A stretch of 64,000 nucleotides of DNA from Flavobacteriaceae bacterium (GCA_024742935.1 JANSXN010000002.1:30112-94111), one strand, 5' to 3'; positions 1 to 8,189 are shown, counted from the stretch's first letter. Notes: generated by a model from the sequence alone, not told the origin. Translations and numbers: made by a program.

Positions 1-348
1 AGATATTGCGAACATATTTAACATATTAGTCACATTACTAACGTCCCAATTTCCAATGGGCTGGTTGAATTGAGATTGGGCAAATAGCCCATTCATATCT
101 GTAACAAGAGAAGTACAAACTCTGGTTAAATCAGCTCCTTCATTCCTTCTTTGAATCAATAGATCGCTGTCAACTGCTTCATACTCTACCCCATTGATGA
201 ACCCCTTATCGCCAACGTTGGCATTTTCACATTTACAGGTGATTCCATTTTCAGCTAAATAAAAAATTTGTGAATCTCCTTGAGAATCATCATCGGAGGA
301 ACATGAAATAATAAATAAGCTGACAAATAAAAAGATAATTTTTTTCAT
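1..348 (-). CDS. BspA-like (DUF285) surface lipoprotein, 3' end outside window
   Basis: Read from the sequence; the gene runs off the left edge, so only the first 116 residues are visible. They begin MKKIIFLFV, a hydrophobic signal peptide ending in a lipobox IISC (Cys16), followed by an acidic SSDDD stretch like those in surface-exposed Bacteroidota lipoproteins. Near residues 95-113 the text MNGLFAQSQFNQPIGNWDVS followed by NVTNM is the hallmark of the BspA-like 26-residue repeat family (DUF285), whose proteins are usually built of many such repeats and displayed on the cell surface, often for adhesion. The number of repeats and any C-terminal secretion signal lie outside. The family call is fairly secure; the role is inference. 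Confidence 0.8.
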   Translation of the reverse strand, partial: MKKIIFLFVSLFIISCSSDDDSQGDSQIFYLAENGITCKCENANVGDKGFINGVEYEAVDSDLLIQRRNEGADLTRVCTSLVTDMNGLFAQSQFNQPIGNWDVSNVTNMLNMFAIS

Positions 349-484
349 AATTGGTTTATTTGATTAAACATAAATTAAGAAAGGATAAAAAAAAATAGGA
401 ATCCCGAAAATTTTAAATATTTCTTAACAATAATTGTACCACATCTAGATTTATGTTCAAAAAACAGAGGTATTTTAACCCGCT

Positions 485-525
485 GCGCAAAGTCCGCCGC
501 TGCACAAAGTCTCATGACTTTGCGC
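485..525. repeat. Inverted repeat GCGCAAAGTC / GACTTTGCGC
   Basis: Perfect 10-base arms at 485-494 and 516-525. A second near-copy of the left arm (GCACAAAGTC, 502-511) sits only 4 bases from the right arm, so two alternative hairpins can form. It lies between two minus-strand genes and has no clear T-run, so it looks more like a dispersed palindrome than a standard terminator. Confidence 0.55.
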
Positions 526-575
526 TTTCATGATTACTTTATAAGGTTTTTTTATTTGCTTATTTTGAAATTTAT

Positions 576-1064
576 TTAAATTTCGTCACTAAACATTTTT
601 TTGATTTCTTCTTCTGCTTCATTATCCAGCGTATTATTTGATTTTCTTACGCTGAGGCGATGTGACAGATACCCCATAAAAAAAAGAATGGGTAGTATGA
701 AAGGCAATGCGTCCCAAAAATCATATTCATCCATATACTTGACTTTATAGCTTATCACTCCAGAGAGTTGGAAAAGAAACATAGTGAAGGGGACCAGTAT
801 GGCATACCGCCACCATTTGCTTGAAGTCATAAACCACAATCCGGTTAAAATAACAAATGTAATTTTGGTAAATAAAGCGTGCATGTATGTCTGAACATTA
901 CTAAAGGCACCCGCTTCAAAAGTACCCAAAAAAGTATCCCAACTTGTTTGATCAGCGGGGGCATACTTATATATATAAAATAAAAAGGGCGTAGAAATCA
1001 ATACAATTGAAATTACGCCGCCTTTTAATAAATCTTTTTTCCTATCCGTTTGGCGGTATTTCAT
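576..1064 (-). CDS. Small multi-pass membrane protein of unknown function
   Basis: The preferred start is the ATG at 1064 (MKYRQTDRKKDLL, 162 residues); an upstream in-frame ATG at 1100 would add 12 residues but lies deep inside the preceding lipoprotein gene. After a basic N-terminus come about four hydrophobic segments (starting near GGVISIVLIS, ITFVILTGLWF, WWRYAILVPF and ALPFILPILFF) and a charged, acidic C-terminal tail. The start overlaps the 3' end of the 40-residue lipoprotein gene by 23 bases, so the two are probably translationally coupled. I recognise the general look of a Bacteroidota inner-membrane protein but no named family or function. Confidence 0.6.
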   Translation of the reverse strand: MKYRQTDRKKDLLKGGVISIVLISTPFLFYIYKYAPADQTSWDTFLGTFEAGAFSNVQTYMHALFTKITFVILTGLWFMTSSKWWRYAILVPFTMFLFQLSGVISYKVKYMDEYDFWDALPFILPILFFMGYLSHRLSVRKSNNTLDNEAEEEIKKMFSDEI

Positions 1065-1164
1065 ATTTCGCTTTGTCAAGGTTTTGTTCGTCAGATCCAA
1101 TAGATTCCGGAGTACAACTAGCTGTTAAAGCAAGAATGCCTAAAATAAACATTAATTTTTTCAT
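1042..1164 (-). CDS. Very small lipoprotein, 40 residues
   Basis: A short reading frame starting at the ATG at 1164 gives MKKLMFILGILALTASC, a complete signal peptide with lipobox LTASC (Cys17), then a polar tail (TPESIGSDEQNLD...) ending in IPPNG before TAG. A full lipoprotein signal in so short a frame is unlikely by chance. Its last 23 bases overlap the start of the following membrane-protein gene, suggesting a two-gene operon in which both products reach the envelope. Function unknown; it could be an accessory subunit or lipid-anchored peptide partner of the membrane protein. Confidence 0.65.
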   Translation of the reverse strand: MKKLMFILGILALTASCTPESIGSDEQNLDKAKYEIPPNG

Positions 1165-1539
1165 GGGAATGATTTTTAAGTTAGAATTTGATGCTAATAA
1201 ACGATAAAAAATGCATTTAGACGATTATTAGCGCAAAAAGCTATTAACAACTTATCAACAATGTTAAAATTAGGTATAATTTAATTTCTACTTAGTCGAT
1301 GGAAAAGTTTGTAATAGTTAAGAGGTTGAAAGAAAATAAAAGATGATTAAAAAATTCTAGTGGGAGTTATTTTCTTGAAATAGGATTAGTTTTCTGAGGA
1401 GAAAGAGTTGCATCATTATTAGTAAAATAAGAAAAGTATAGAGCAAAAAAAAACTCCAAAAAGGAGTTTTTTGATTCAGAATTTGGTTGGATATTACTGA
1501 TTCTGATTTTAATTGAGCGTAATCGGAAGATTCTTATAA
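1165..1539. other. AT-rich intergenic stretch with one terminator
   Basis: 375 bases between two minus-strand genes. Apart from the hairpin at 1448-1472 I see only AT-rich sequence. It should hold the promoter of the 40-residue lipoprotein gene, but no good TTG/TAnnTTTG match stands out. Confidence 0.5.
1448..1472 (-). terminator. Rho-independent terminator of the acidic lipoprotein gene
   Basis: Stem AAACTCC / GGAGTTT with a 5-base loop, extended by A-T pairs; on the minus strand it is followed by a run of T. It lies about 70 bases past the stop of the minus-strand lipoprotein gene. Confidence 0.8.
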
Positions 1540-1770
1540 CTAGTTAGCTGCTTCTTCCATTGCTTCTTCAACATCTTCTGCTGCTTCTTCCAATGCTTCT
1601 TCAGCATCTTCTGCTGCTTCTTCTGTCGCATCAGAAGCTTCTTGTGCAGCTTCTTCAACATTTTCAATAGCGTCTTCCATTGCATCTTCTGTTTTTTTCT
1701 CTGTATCTCTACAAGAAGTAACAGCAAAAGTGAAAACGAGTACAAAAATACTTAGAAATATTTTTTTCAT
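1540..1770 (-). CDS. Small acidic Glu/Ala-repeat lipoprotein
   Basis: 76 residues. MKKIFLSIFVLVFTFAVTSC is a lipoprotein signal peptide (Cys20). The mature part is almost only Glu, Ala, Asp and Met in an EEAAEDAEEA-type repeat with helical periodicity, predicting one long amphipathic or coiled-coil acidic helix tethered to a membrane. The arrangement (TSC-R-acid-T after the lipobox) resembles the 70-residue lipoprotein at 2761-2973, so the two may be paralogues on either side of the S24 regulator. It is divergent from that regulator and shares its intergenic region, which holds the inverted repeat 1874-1897. Function unknown; the low-complexity helix makes homology searches unreliable. Confidence 0.75.
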   Translation of the reverse strand: MKKIFLSIFVLVFTFAVTSCRDTEKKTEDAMEDAIENVEEAAQEASDATEEAAEDAEEALEEAAEDVEEAMEEAAN

Positions 1771-1873
1771 TTTTAAAAGTTTAAATGGTTATTAAGGCAC
1801 AAAGTTATTATTTTTTTTCAAACCTTTAACATTTCTTTTTGTTTTCTCACCCCTTTTTTGAGTATCATCAACT

Positions 1874-1897
1874 ATATTCCATAAATAAATGGAATAT
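1874..1897. promoter_or_regulatory. Candidate operator: perfect 9-bp inverted repeat
   Basis: ATATTCCAT - 6 bases - ATGGAATAT lies 40 bases before the start of the S24-type regulator and about 100 bases before the divergent acidic lipoprotein. LexA/CI-like dimers bind such dyads and typically control their own gene, so this is the obvious operator candidate; binding is inferred. Confidence 0.55.
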
Positions 1898-1936
1898 GTC
1901 CAAAATATTTTTTATTTTTAAGGAAAAATAAGATTT

Positions 1937-2704
1937 ATGAGTTCAGAACTTTCCATAGATGCTAAACGATTTAAATTAATTAGAGAAGAGTTTCGATATA
2001 CACAACAAGCTTTTGCTGACTTATTGGGGATTCCCTCATCAACTGCTGATATTGAAAGGGGAAAAACAAAAATTGCCGGTTTTGTACTTGTTGCTTTAAT
2101 GAAGCATTTTCAGATAAATCCTTTGTGGATTTTTGGTGAGAGCCAGGAAAAATTCATCAAAAAATCAAGTGAGCATTCCATTTTACCCAAGGTAATTACC
2201 CTCAACTCTCAAAACACTGAAAATATTTTATTGGTCAATGAAAAAGCCGCCGCCGGGTATCCACATAATCTTCAGGACCCTCAGTGGTATGAACGCTTGC
2301 CGGCTTTTGATTTGCCTTTGCCACAATTTAGGAATGCCTCTTATAGAGGGTTTCAGGTAGAGGGTGATAGTATGCTGCCAAATATCAAGCCGGGAGAGTG
2401 GGTGATTGGCAGAGCTATGAGTAGCTTTAGTGATCTCATAAATAACCGGGTTTATGTGGTGGTACTTTCAGACTCTGTTTTAGTTAAAAAAGTGGAGAAG
2501 CTTACAGAGAAAAACAAAATTAAACTCATTTCTTTTAATGAGGGTTATTTGCCTGTAGAAATTCATTTTAGTGAAGTGCAGGAGTTGTGGCTGGTAAACA
2601 GTAAGTTATCGTTTGGAATTGATGAAATGGTTGAAAGTAATTTACTTAGGGAGTTGAAAGCTTCAATGAAAGAATTAGAAAATCAACTTAAAAAAATAAA
2701 CTAG
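1937..2704 (+). CDS. XRE-family transcriptional regulator with S24 (LexA-like) domain
   Basis: 255 residues. Residues about 8-70 form a helix-turn-helix (YTQQAFADLLGIPSSTADIERG). Residues about 95-225 form an S24/LexA-type domain: an Ala-Gly pair near 106-107 in the place of the self-cleavage site, the catalytic serine in GDSM (Ser145) and a lysine in VLVKK (Lys184/185). Such proteins repress target genes until self-cleavage or another signal relieves repression; many are phage-type or SOS-linked repressors. The C-terminus (ELKASMKELENQLKK) looks like a short coiled coil. No phage genes are nearby, so it appears to be a chromosomal regulator, perhaps controlling itself and the flanking lipoproteins. 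Whether cleavage is active cannot be told. Confidence 0.85.
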   Translation: MSSELSIDAKRFKLIREEFRYTQQAFADLLGIPSSTADIERGKTKIAGFVLVALMKHFQINPLWIFGESQEKFIKKSSEHSILPKVITLNSQNTENILLVNEKAAAGYPHNLQDPQWYERLPAFDLPLPQFRNASYRGFQVEGDSMLPNIKPGEWVIGRAMSSFSDLINNRVYVVVLSDSVLVKKVEKLTEKNKIKLISFNEGYLPVEIHFSEVQELWLVNSKLSFGIDEMVESNLLRELKASMKELENQLKKIN

Positions 2705-2729
2705 TGCAAACTTAAGCCTGCACTAGTTT
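2698..2729. terminator. Hairpin between convergent genes
   Basis: Perfect 11-base arms AAACTAGTGCA / TGCACTAGTTT with a 10-base loop. The regulator's stop codon lies inside the left arm. Only weak T-runs follow on either side, but its position between convergent genes fits a bidirectional terminator. Confidence 0.6.
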
Positions 2730-2760
2730 AAAACTACATTTATTAATAAATTAGATACAA

Positions 2761-2973
2761 TTAATTATCATCTCCAATTTTGTCAATCGCTTTGTCAATT
2801 TCTTTATTGACTTCTTCATCTGCTTTTTCTGCAGCACGTTCAAGAGCTCCTTTTGATTCTTCTTTTTCAACTTCAACCTCTTTTATCACTTCTTTTGTTG
2901 TAGTCTCTCTGCATGATGTAAAAGCAGTAAGAGTTATAGTTAAAATACTTAACATTAGAACAATTCGTTTCAT
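2761..2973 (-). CDS. Small charged lipoprotein
   Basis: 70 residues: signal peptide and lipobox (ITLTAFTSC, Cys21), then a Glu/Lys-rich helical segment (KEVIKEVEVEKEESKG, AAEKADEEVNKEIDKA). The sequence after the cysteine (RETTT) parallels RDTEK in the acidic lipoprotein at 1540-1770. It converges on the S24 regulator. No function can be assigned; the predicted form is a lipid-anchored helix. Confidence 0.75.
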   Translation of the reverse strand: MKRIVLMLSILTITLTAFTSCRETTTKEVIKEVEVEKEESKGALERAAEKADEEVNKEIDKAIDKIGDDN

Positions 2974-3028
2974 AATTTAATTTATTTGATTAGAGTGTAA
3001 AATTAAACAATTAAACTTCTAAAAATTA

Positions 3029-4273
3029 TTAATTATTCACAAAATTAGTTAAATAATTTAAAATAGTATTAGTCGCTCCCGTGTTGTTCTGAACAAAATG
3101 CCCGTTGATCATTCCGGTTTTTTCCCTAAAACGTGTATTCTCAATCAATTTATCCAGAATGGTCTCAAGTTCATTTTTGGTTGTCACCGAAAACAATCCG
3201 GCACGACTTTGCAGTGCTTTGGCCTCGGGGAAATCATCAAAGTTTTTTCCAATTACAACTGGCACTCCAAAAGTCGCTGCCTCCAGAATATTGTGCAATC
3301 CTGTAGTTCCCATACCACCACCTACATAGGCAACATCAGCATAGCTGTACACTTTTTTTAAAAGCCCTATGGTGTCAAGAATAAATACATTAAAGTCACT
3401 TAAATGCTTTCCACCCATTTCAGAAAACCGAACTGTTTTTTTGATGAGACGCTTTTCAAAAGTATCAATCTGGTCTTTTTTCAGGTTGTGAGGGGCTATT
3501 ATAAATTTGATATTTTTTGGAGACTGATTGATATAATCAATAAGAATTTCTTCATCTTCCGGCCAGGTGCTTCCGGCGACGATGCAAAGCGAATTTCCTA
3601 TAAATAGTTCGATAAAATCGAGATTGTTATCTTCCTCAATTTGTTTAGAAACCCTGTCATATCTGGTGTCTCCGCTCACTGTAACTTGTTTTATGGAAAT
3701 GGATTCCAGGAGTTGTTTTGACTTTTCGTCTTGAACGAAAATATGGGTAAACGATTTTAAAACGGTTCGCAGCCAGAAGCCGTGTGGTTTAAAAAATACC
3801 TGTTTTTTTCTGAATAAGGCTGAAATGAGAAGGGTTGGTATTTTTCGCTTATGCAATTCCAACAAGTAATTGGGCCAGAATTCATATTTTACAAATACTG
3901 CGATTTCGGGCTTTATCAGATTTAGAAACCGCTTTACGTTTCCTTTAGTGTCCAACGGCAAATACACCGTCACATCTCCAATTGAGTTGTTTCTCTTGTT
4001 TTCATAGCCTGAAGGCGAAAAGAAGGAAACCACCAGTTTGTGCTTTGGGTATCTCTTTTTCACTGCCTCCATCACGGGGAGGCCTTGTTCATATTCTCCC
4101 AGAGAAGCGCAATGAAACCAGATGGCTTTATCGCTATCTGATAGTTGTGATTTCAAAGTTTGAAACACCGTTTTTCTTCCGTTGATAAACAGTTTCATCT
4201 TGGCCGAAAACAAGCCGCTTACAGGCAACACCTTTTCAAAAACGGTCGTCAATGTGGAATATAGGAATCGCAT
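3029..4273 (-). CDS. waaA: 3-deoxy-D-manno-octulosonic acid (Kdo) transferase
   Basis: 414 residues, the usual length. WaaA (KdtA) transfers Kdo from CMP-Kdo to lipid IVA at the cytoplasmic face of the inner membrane, an essential step of lipopolysaccharide core assembly. Visible family marks: ASLGEYEQ with the catalytic glutamate (Glu60), FVKYEFWPN (127-135), GDTRYDR (201-207), AGSTWPEDE (233-241) and the nucleotide-sugar-binding GGG...GLHNILEAATFGVPVVIG near 318-342. The N-terminus is hydrophobic, as expected for a monotopic membrane protein. It is divergent from the aminotransferase gene; no partner LPS genes lie beside it other than the sugar genes across the divide. Confidence 0.95.
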   Translation of the reverse strand: MRFLYSTLTTVFEKVLPVSGLFSAKMKLFINGRKTVFQTLKSQLSDSDKAIWFHCASLGEYEQGLPVMEAVKKRYPKHKLVVSFFSPSGYENKRNNSIGDVTVYLPLDTKGNVKRFLNLIKPEIAVFVKYEFWPNYLLELHKRKIPTLLISALFRKKQVFFKPHGFWLRTVLKSFTHIFVQDEKSKQLLESISIKQVTVSGDTRYDRVSKQIEEDNNLDFIELFIGNSLCIVAGSTWPEDEEILIDYINQSPKNIKFIIAPHNLKKDQIDTFEKRLIKKTVRFSEMGGKHLSDFNVFILDTIGLLKKVYSYADVAYVGGGMGTTGLHNILEAATFGVPVVIGKNFDDFPEAKALQSRAGLFSVTTKNELETILDKLIENTRFREKTGMINGHFVQNNTGATNTILNYLTNFVNN

Positions 4274-4317
4274 ACAATTATTTCTAGTGCTAAAATACGT
4301 TACTTTATAAAATTACA

Positions 4318-4348
4318 TTGTTTCCCGATGTGAAAATTCCTATTTTTG
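4318..4348 (+). promoter_or_regulatory. Bacteroidota-type promoter for the aminotransferase gene
   Basis: TTG (4318-4320), 20-base spacer, TATTTTTG (4341-4348): an exact match to the Bacteroidota sigma-A form TTG-N17-23-TAnnTTTG. Transcription would begin near 4355, so the in-frame ATG at 4318 cannot be used and the start is 4372. Confidence 0.8.
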
Positions 4349-4371
4349 TTGTCCTACCTTATTTTAATTCT

Positions 4372-5538
4372 ATGAAAAAACTACAAATGGTTGACCTGAA
4401 GGGTCAATATGAAGGAATAAAAGAACAAGTCAATCAATCCATTACCGAAGTCCTTGAAAGTAATGCTTATATTAATGGCCCTCAGGTGCATAGTTTCCAA
4501 AAAGAACTGGAAGACTATCTAGGTGTTAAACACGTGATTCCTTGTGCAAACGGGACCGACGCGCTTCAAATCGCAATGATGGGTCTCGATTTAAAACCCG
4601 GCGATGAGGTTATCACAGCCGATTTTACTTTTGCCGCCACTGTTGAGGTGATTGCCTTGTTGCAATTAACGCCGGTTCTGGTTGATGTCTATCCTGATAC
4701 GTTTAATATCAATATCGAAGCCCTGGAAAATGCCATCACCCCAAAAACAAAAGCCATTGTACCGGTTCATCTCTTTGGACAGTCGGCCAATATGGATGCG
4801 ATTATGGCTGTCGCCGAAAAGCACAACTTATATGTCATTGAGGACAATGCCCAAGCCATTGGCGCCAATTATACCTTTAAAAACGGAAGCAAAAAGAAAG
4901 CCGGAACCATTGGTCATGTGGGAGCCACCTCCTTTTTTCCTTCAAAAAACCTGGGCTGCTATGGTGATGGCGGCGCCATTTTTACCAATGATGATGACCT
5001 GGCACATACCCTGCGAGGAATTGTCAATCATGGAATGTATGAGCGTTATTACCACGATGTCGTGGGAGTGAACTCACGTTTGGATTCCATTCAGGCGGGC
5101 GTTTTGAGAGCCAAATTACCCAATCTAAATACATACAACAAAGCCCGTCAGGAAGCGGCCAGAAAATACACGGCAGCACTTAAAGACCACCCGGCCATTG
5201 AAACCCCGGTGACCAAAACCAATGTGGATTGCTCTAAAATCAATGGTATTTGTGACACCTGTGACTGTCATGTTTTTCATCAATACACCCTAAAAATCAC
5301 CAACGGAAAGCGTGATGCACTCGCCAAACATTTGCAGGAAAATGGAATCCCCCACGGGATTTATTATCCCATTCCTTTGCACAGCCAGAAAGCGTATAAA
5401 GATGACCGTTACAATGAAGCCGATTTCCCGGTGACCAATCAATTGGTCAAAGAAGTGATTTCCTTGCCGATGCATACCGAGTTGGATGATGAGCAGATTG
5501 GGTTTATTACAAATACGATTTTGGAATTCCTGGGATGA
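4372..5538 (+). CDS. DegT/DnrJ/EryC1/StrS family aminotransferase
   Basis: 388 residues from the ATG at 4372, chosen because an exact promoter lies over the upstream in-frame ATG. It is a PLP-dependent aminotransferase of the sugar family, which aminates keto-sugar nucleotides used for surface polysaccharides. Seen: CANGTDALQIAM (substrate/PLP pocket), VIEDNAQAIGA with the cofactor-binding aspartate, and FPSKNLGCYGDGG with the Schiff-base lysine (Lys192). A cysteine-rich insert (CSKINGICDTCDCHVFHQY) precedes the C-terminal domain and is less usual; four closely spaced cysteines could bind metal. The substrate cannot be told from the sequence. galE follows 80 bases downstream on the same strand. 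Confidence 0.88.
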   Translation: MKKLQMVDLKGQYEGIKEQVNQSITEVLESNAYINGPQVHSFQKELEDYLGVKHVIPCANGTDALQIAMMGLDLKPGDEVITADFTFAATVEVIALLQLTPVLVDVYPDTFNINIEALENAITPKTKAIVPVHLFGQSANMDAIMAVAEKHNLYVIEDNAQAIGANYTFKNGSKKKAGTIGHVGATSFFPSKNLGCYGDGGAIFTNDDDLAHTLRGIVNHGMYERYYHDVVGVNSRLDSIQAGVLRAKLPNLNTYNKARQEAARKYTAALKDHPAIETPVTKTNVDCSKINGICDTCDCHVFHQYTLKITNGKRDALAKHLQENGIPHGIYYPIPLHSQKAYKDDRYNEADFPVTNQLVKEVISLPMHTELDDEQIGFITNTILEFLG

Positions 5539-5585
5539 TAGGAATCTCAGAAGTTTGAGTTACAATTAAAGTTTAAACATTTAAT

Positions 5586-5612
5586 TTACGAGACCCCCGC
5601 CTCCGTGGGGGT
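5586..5612 (+). repeat. Start-codon palindrome, galE copy
   Basis: TTACGAGACCCCCGC - CTCC - GTGGGGGT. Arms ACCCCC (5593-5598) and GGGGGT (5607-5612). It aligns with the copies before topA, thyA and the sigma-54 activator and ends 6 bases before the galE ATG at 5619. Confidence 0.65.
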
Positions 5613-5618
5613 GTGGAT

Positions 5619-6638
5619 ATGAAAATACTAGTTACAGGAGGTTTAGGATACATTGGTTCACACACGGCAGTCGCATTGCAACAAGCCGGGTTTGAGGTGT
5701 TGATCGTGGACAATATGTCCAATTCTTCCATCGATGTTTTGGAAGGGATTGCGCATATCACAGGCACTACTCCACAGTTTAAATACCTGGACTTGCGTGA
5801 AAAAGAAGAAGTGCATCACTACTTCAAAACCCATAAAGACATTGATGGGATTATTCATTTTGCCGCTTCCAAAGCGGTGGGGGAGAGTGTGGAAAACCCT
5901 TTGTTGTATTACGAAAATAACATCAATACCTTGGTCTATTTGCTTCAGGAATGCCATGCTCACAAAATCCAAAACCTTATTTTCAGTTCGTCCTGCACTG
6001 TGTATGGTGAACCCGACAGTTTGCCCATCACCGAAAATGCTCCTATCAAAGTTGCCAATTCGCCTTACGGAAATACCAAACAAATTAGTGAGGAAATCAT
6101 TTTTGATACCACCAAAGTTTCCGATATCAAAGCCATTGCTTTACGTTATTTCAATCCAATAGGCGCTCACGAATCTACCGAAATTGGCGAGTTGCCACTG
6201 GGAGTTCCTCAAAACCTGGTGCCTTTTATTACGCAAACTGCTATTGGGTTGCGCGAGCAACTTTCCGTTTTTGGAAATGATTATCCCACTGAAGATGGCA
6301 GTTGCATACGGGATTACATTCACGTGATGGACCTGGCTGAAGCTCATGTGGTAGCACTGCAACGCCTGCTTGAAAACAAAAACAAAGAGGCCTTTGAAGT
6401 TTTTAATGTGGGTACCGGTAAAGGGTCTTCAGTGTTTGAAGTAATTAAGGCTTTTGAAAAAGTGAGCGGTACCTCTTTAAACTACAAAGTGGTTGACCGC
6501 CGTCCCGGGGATGTGATTGCCGTTTATGCCGACACGACCCGGGCTAATAAGGAGTTGGGCTGGAAAGCTAAGCGTGATTTGGAGGAGGCTTTGCGTTCTG
6601 CGTGGAAGTGGGAGGAGAAGGTTAGAAGGGAGAGTTAA
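5619..6638 (+). CDS. galE: UDP-glucose 4-epimerase
   Basis: 339 residues from the ATG at 5619; a GTG two codons upstream is possible but falls right at the hairpin. GalE interconverts UDP-glucose and UDP-galactose (Leloir pathway, supply of galactose for surface glycans) with tightly bound NAD. Seen: the Rossmann motif GGLGYIG at the N-terminus, HFAASKAVGESV, the SSSCTVYG segment carrying the catalytic serine/threonine region, and the YxxxK pair (Tyr150, Lys154) in SPYGNTK. Length and motifs are those of the short-chain dehydrogenase-type epimerase. It follows the sugar aminotransferase in the same direction. Its leader carries one of the dispersed palindromes directly before the start. Confidence 0.95.
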   Translation: MKILVTGGLGYIGSHTAVALQQAGFEVLIVDNMSNSSIDVLEGIAHITGTTPQFKYLDLREKEEVHHYFKTHKDIDGIIHFAASKAVGESVENPLLYYENNINTLVYLLQECHAHKIQNLIFSSSCTVYGEPDSLPITENAPIKVANSPYGNTKQISEEIIFDTTKVSDIKAIALRYFNPIGAHESTEIGELPLGVPQNLVPFITQTAIGLREQLSVFGNDYPTEDGSCIRDYIHVMDLAEAHVVALQRLLENKNKEAFEVFNVGTGKGSSVFEVIKAFEKVSGTSLNYKVVDRRPGDVIAVYADTTRANKELGWKAKRDLEEALRSAWKWEEKVRRES

Positions 6639-6872
6639 AAAGTTAGAAGTTAGTAGAAGTGCTAAATTTGAAATTAATAGCACTCATCCTTCGCCACTTA
6701 TGGTGGCTTAGGGTGGCTAGGCAAATCCCAAATCCCCTTTGCAAGAGGATTGGCTTCACTTGTGTTTTGAAATAAATTAAGGGAGTTAGGAATGATAGAA
6801 TATTTCATACCTATCCAAAAAAACCTTACTTTTATAACTTCGATAAAAATGATTGCCAAAACCAAAATAAAT

Positions 6873-8150
6873 ATGAAAAAACTAATCACCCTCAGCCTAA
6901 TCATCTTTACTACAGTTGTCATTTCTCAAAACACATACATCCACTGCGGCAAACTCATTGATACCCAAAACGGAAGGGTGCTTACTGAAAAGACCATCGT
7001 AGTCTCCGGGAATACCATCACCGCTCTTCAGGACGGATACACAAACCCAACAAATGCTACAGACAAAGTCATTGACTTAAAGACCCAAACCGTGATGCCC
7101 GGTTGGATTGATATGCATGTGCATATTGAAGGCGATCCGGGACCTACTAAATATTTAGAGGCCTTTACCCTTAATGAGGCAGATGTGGCCTATAACGCTC
7201 AAGATATTGCCCATCGCACTTTGATGGCGGGCTTTACCACCGTGAGAGATCTGGGGGGTAGCGGAGTAAATGTGTCATTACGAAACGCCATAAACAAAGG
7301 AACAGTGACCGGTCCGCGTATTTTTACTGTAGAAAAATCACTGGCCACCACAGGCGGTCATGCTGACCCAACCAATGGAAGAAAAAGTGAGTTGATGGGA
7401 GATCCGGGTCCTAAAGAAGGAGTGGTGAATAGCATCGAAGATGCCCGTAAAGCGGTGCGTCAACGTTATAAAAACGGTGCCGACTGGATTAAAATCACTG
7501 CAACCGGCGGGGTGTTGAGTATGGCTAAAAGTGGATCGAATCCGCAGTTTTATGAGGAAGAAATCGCCGCTATCGTTGAAGTTGCCAAAGATTATGGTAT
7601 GAAAGTAGCTGCTCACGCTCACGGAGACGAGGGGATGCAACGTGCCATCAAAGCCGGAGTCAAAACCATCGAACACGGTACCGAGATGAGTGCTGAAACC
7701 ATGGAATTGATGAAAAAACACAACGCCTTTTATGTTCCCACGATTTCGGCAGGGAAATTTGTCGCTGAAAAAGCAAAACTTGAAAATTATTTTCCGGCCA
7801 TTATAGTGCCAAAAGCTTTGGCTATCGGTCCTCAAATACAAGATACTTTTGGGAAAGCTTATAAAGCGGGTGTTTCCATCGCTTTTGGTACCGACGCCGG
7901 GGTATTTCCTCACGGTGAAAACGCTAAGGAGTTTATTTATATGACCGAAGCCGGTATGCCGGTGATGAAAGCAATCCAATCGGCTACAGTGACCAATGCT
8001 GATTTATTGGATATGAAGGGCAAATTAGGTGTTTTGGAGGCCGGTTATATTGCTGATATTATTGCCACCAACGAGGATCCCACACAAAATATCAATACTG
8101 TTGAAAATGTGGTGTTTGTGATGAAGGATGGGGTGGTGTATAAGGATTAG
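6873..8150 (+). CDS. Secreted amidohydrolase (imidazolonepropionase-like)
   Basis: 425 residues from the ATG at 6873, chosen because MKKLITLSLIIFTTVVIS is a clean signal peptide; in-frame ATGs further upstream would bury it. Metal-dependent amidohydrolase of the exported dipeptidase/imidazolonepropionase-like group. Seen: the metal-binding HxH of WIDMHVHIEGD, KITATGGV, AAHAHGDEGMQRA, KTIEHGTE and FGTDAGVFPHG, which supply the binuclear metal site, and the C-terminal return strand (GYIADIIATNEDP) of the composite beta domain. It probably acts in the periplasm on peptides or other cyclic amides. The substrate is not determinable. Confidence 0.88.
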   Translation: MKKLITLSLIIFTTVVISQNTYIHCGKLIDTQNGRVLTEKTIVVSGNTITALQDGYTNPTNATDKVIDLKTQTVMPGWIDMHVHIEGDPGPTKYLEAFTLNEADVAYNAQDIAHRTLMAGFTTVRDLGGSGVNVSLRNAINKGTVTGPRIFTVEKSLATTGGHADPTNGRKSELMGDPGPKEGVVNSIEDARKAVRQRYKNGADWIKITATGGVLSMAKSGSNPQFYEEEIAAIVEVAKDYGMKVAAHAHGDEGMQRAIKAGVKTIEHGTEMSAETMELMKKHNAFYVPTISAGKFVAEKAKLENYFPAIIVPKALAIGPQIQDTFGKAYKAGVSIAFGTDAGVFPHGENAKEFIYMTEAGMPVMKAIQSATVTNADLLDMKGKLGVLEAGYIADIIATNEDPTQNINTVENVVFVMKDGVVYKD

Positions 8151-8189
8151 ATGTTAGATTTTAGACTTGAGATTTAAGACATCAGATTA

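Noticed and set aside
1250..1262. DnaA-box-like TTATCAACA
   Set aside because: Single, imperfect copy in AT-rich DNA, with no cluster and no dnaA or other origin genes nearby.
1509..1745. Lys/Gln-rich frame overlapping the acidic lipoprotein
   Set aside because: It is a different reading frame of the same minus-strand repeat DNA; the 1540-1770 frame has a lipobox and this one has no sensible signal or family.
4318..4371. Longer N-terminus for the aminotransferase
   Set aside because: An exact promoter overlaps the upstream ATG, so the extra codons would not be transcribed.
7338..7979. 213-codon open frame antisense to the amidohydrolase gene
   Set aside because: Composition follows from the opposite strand's codons; no recognisable domain, and the sense gene carries clear metal-binding motifs.
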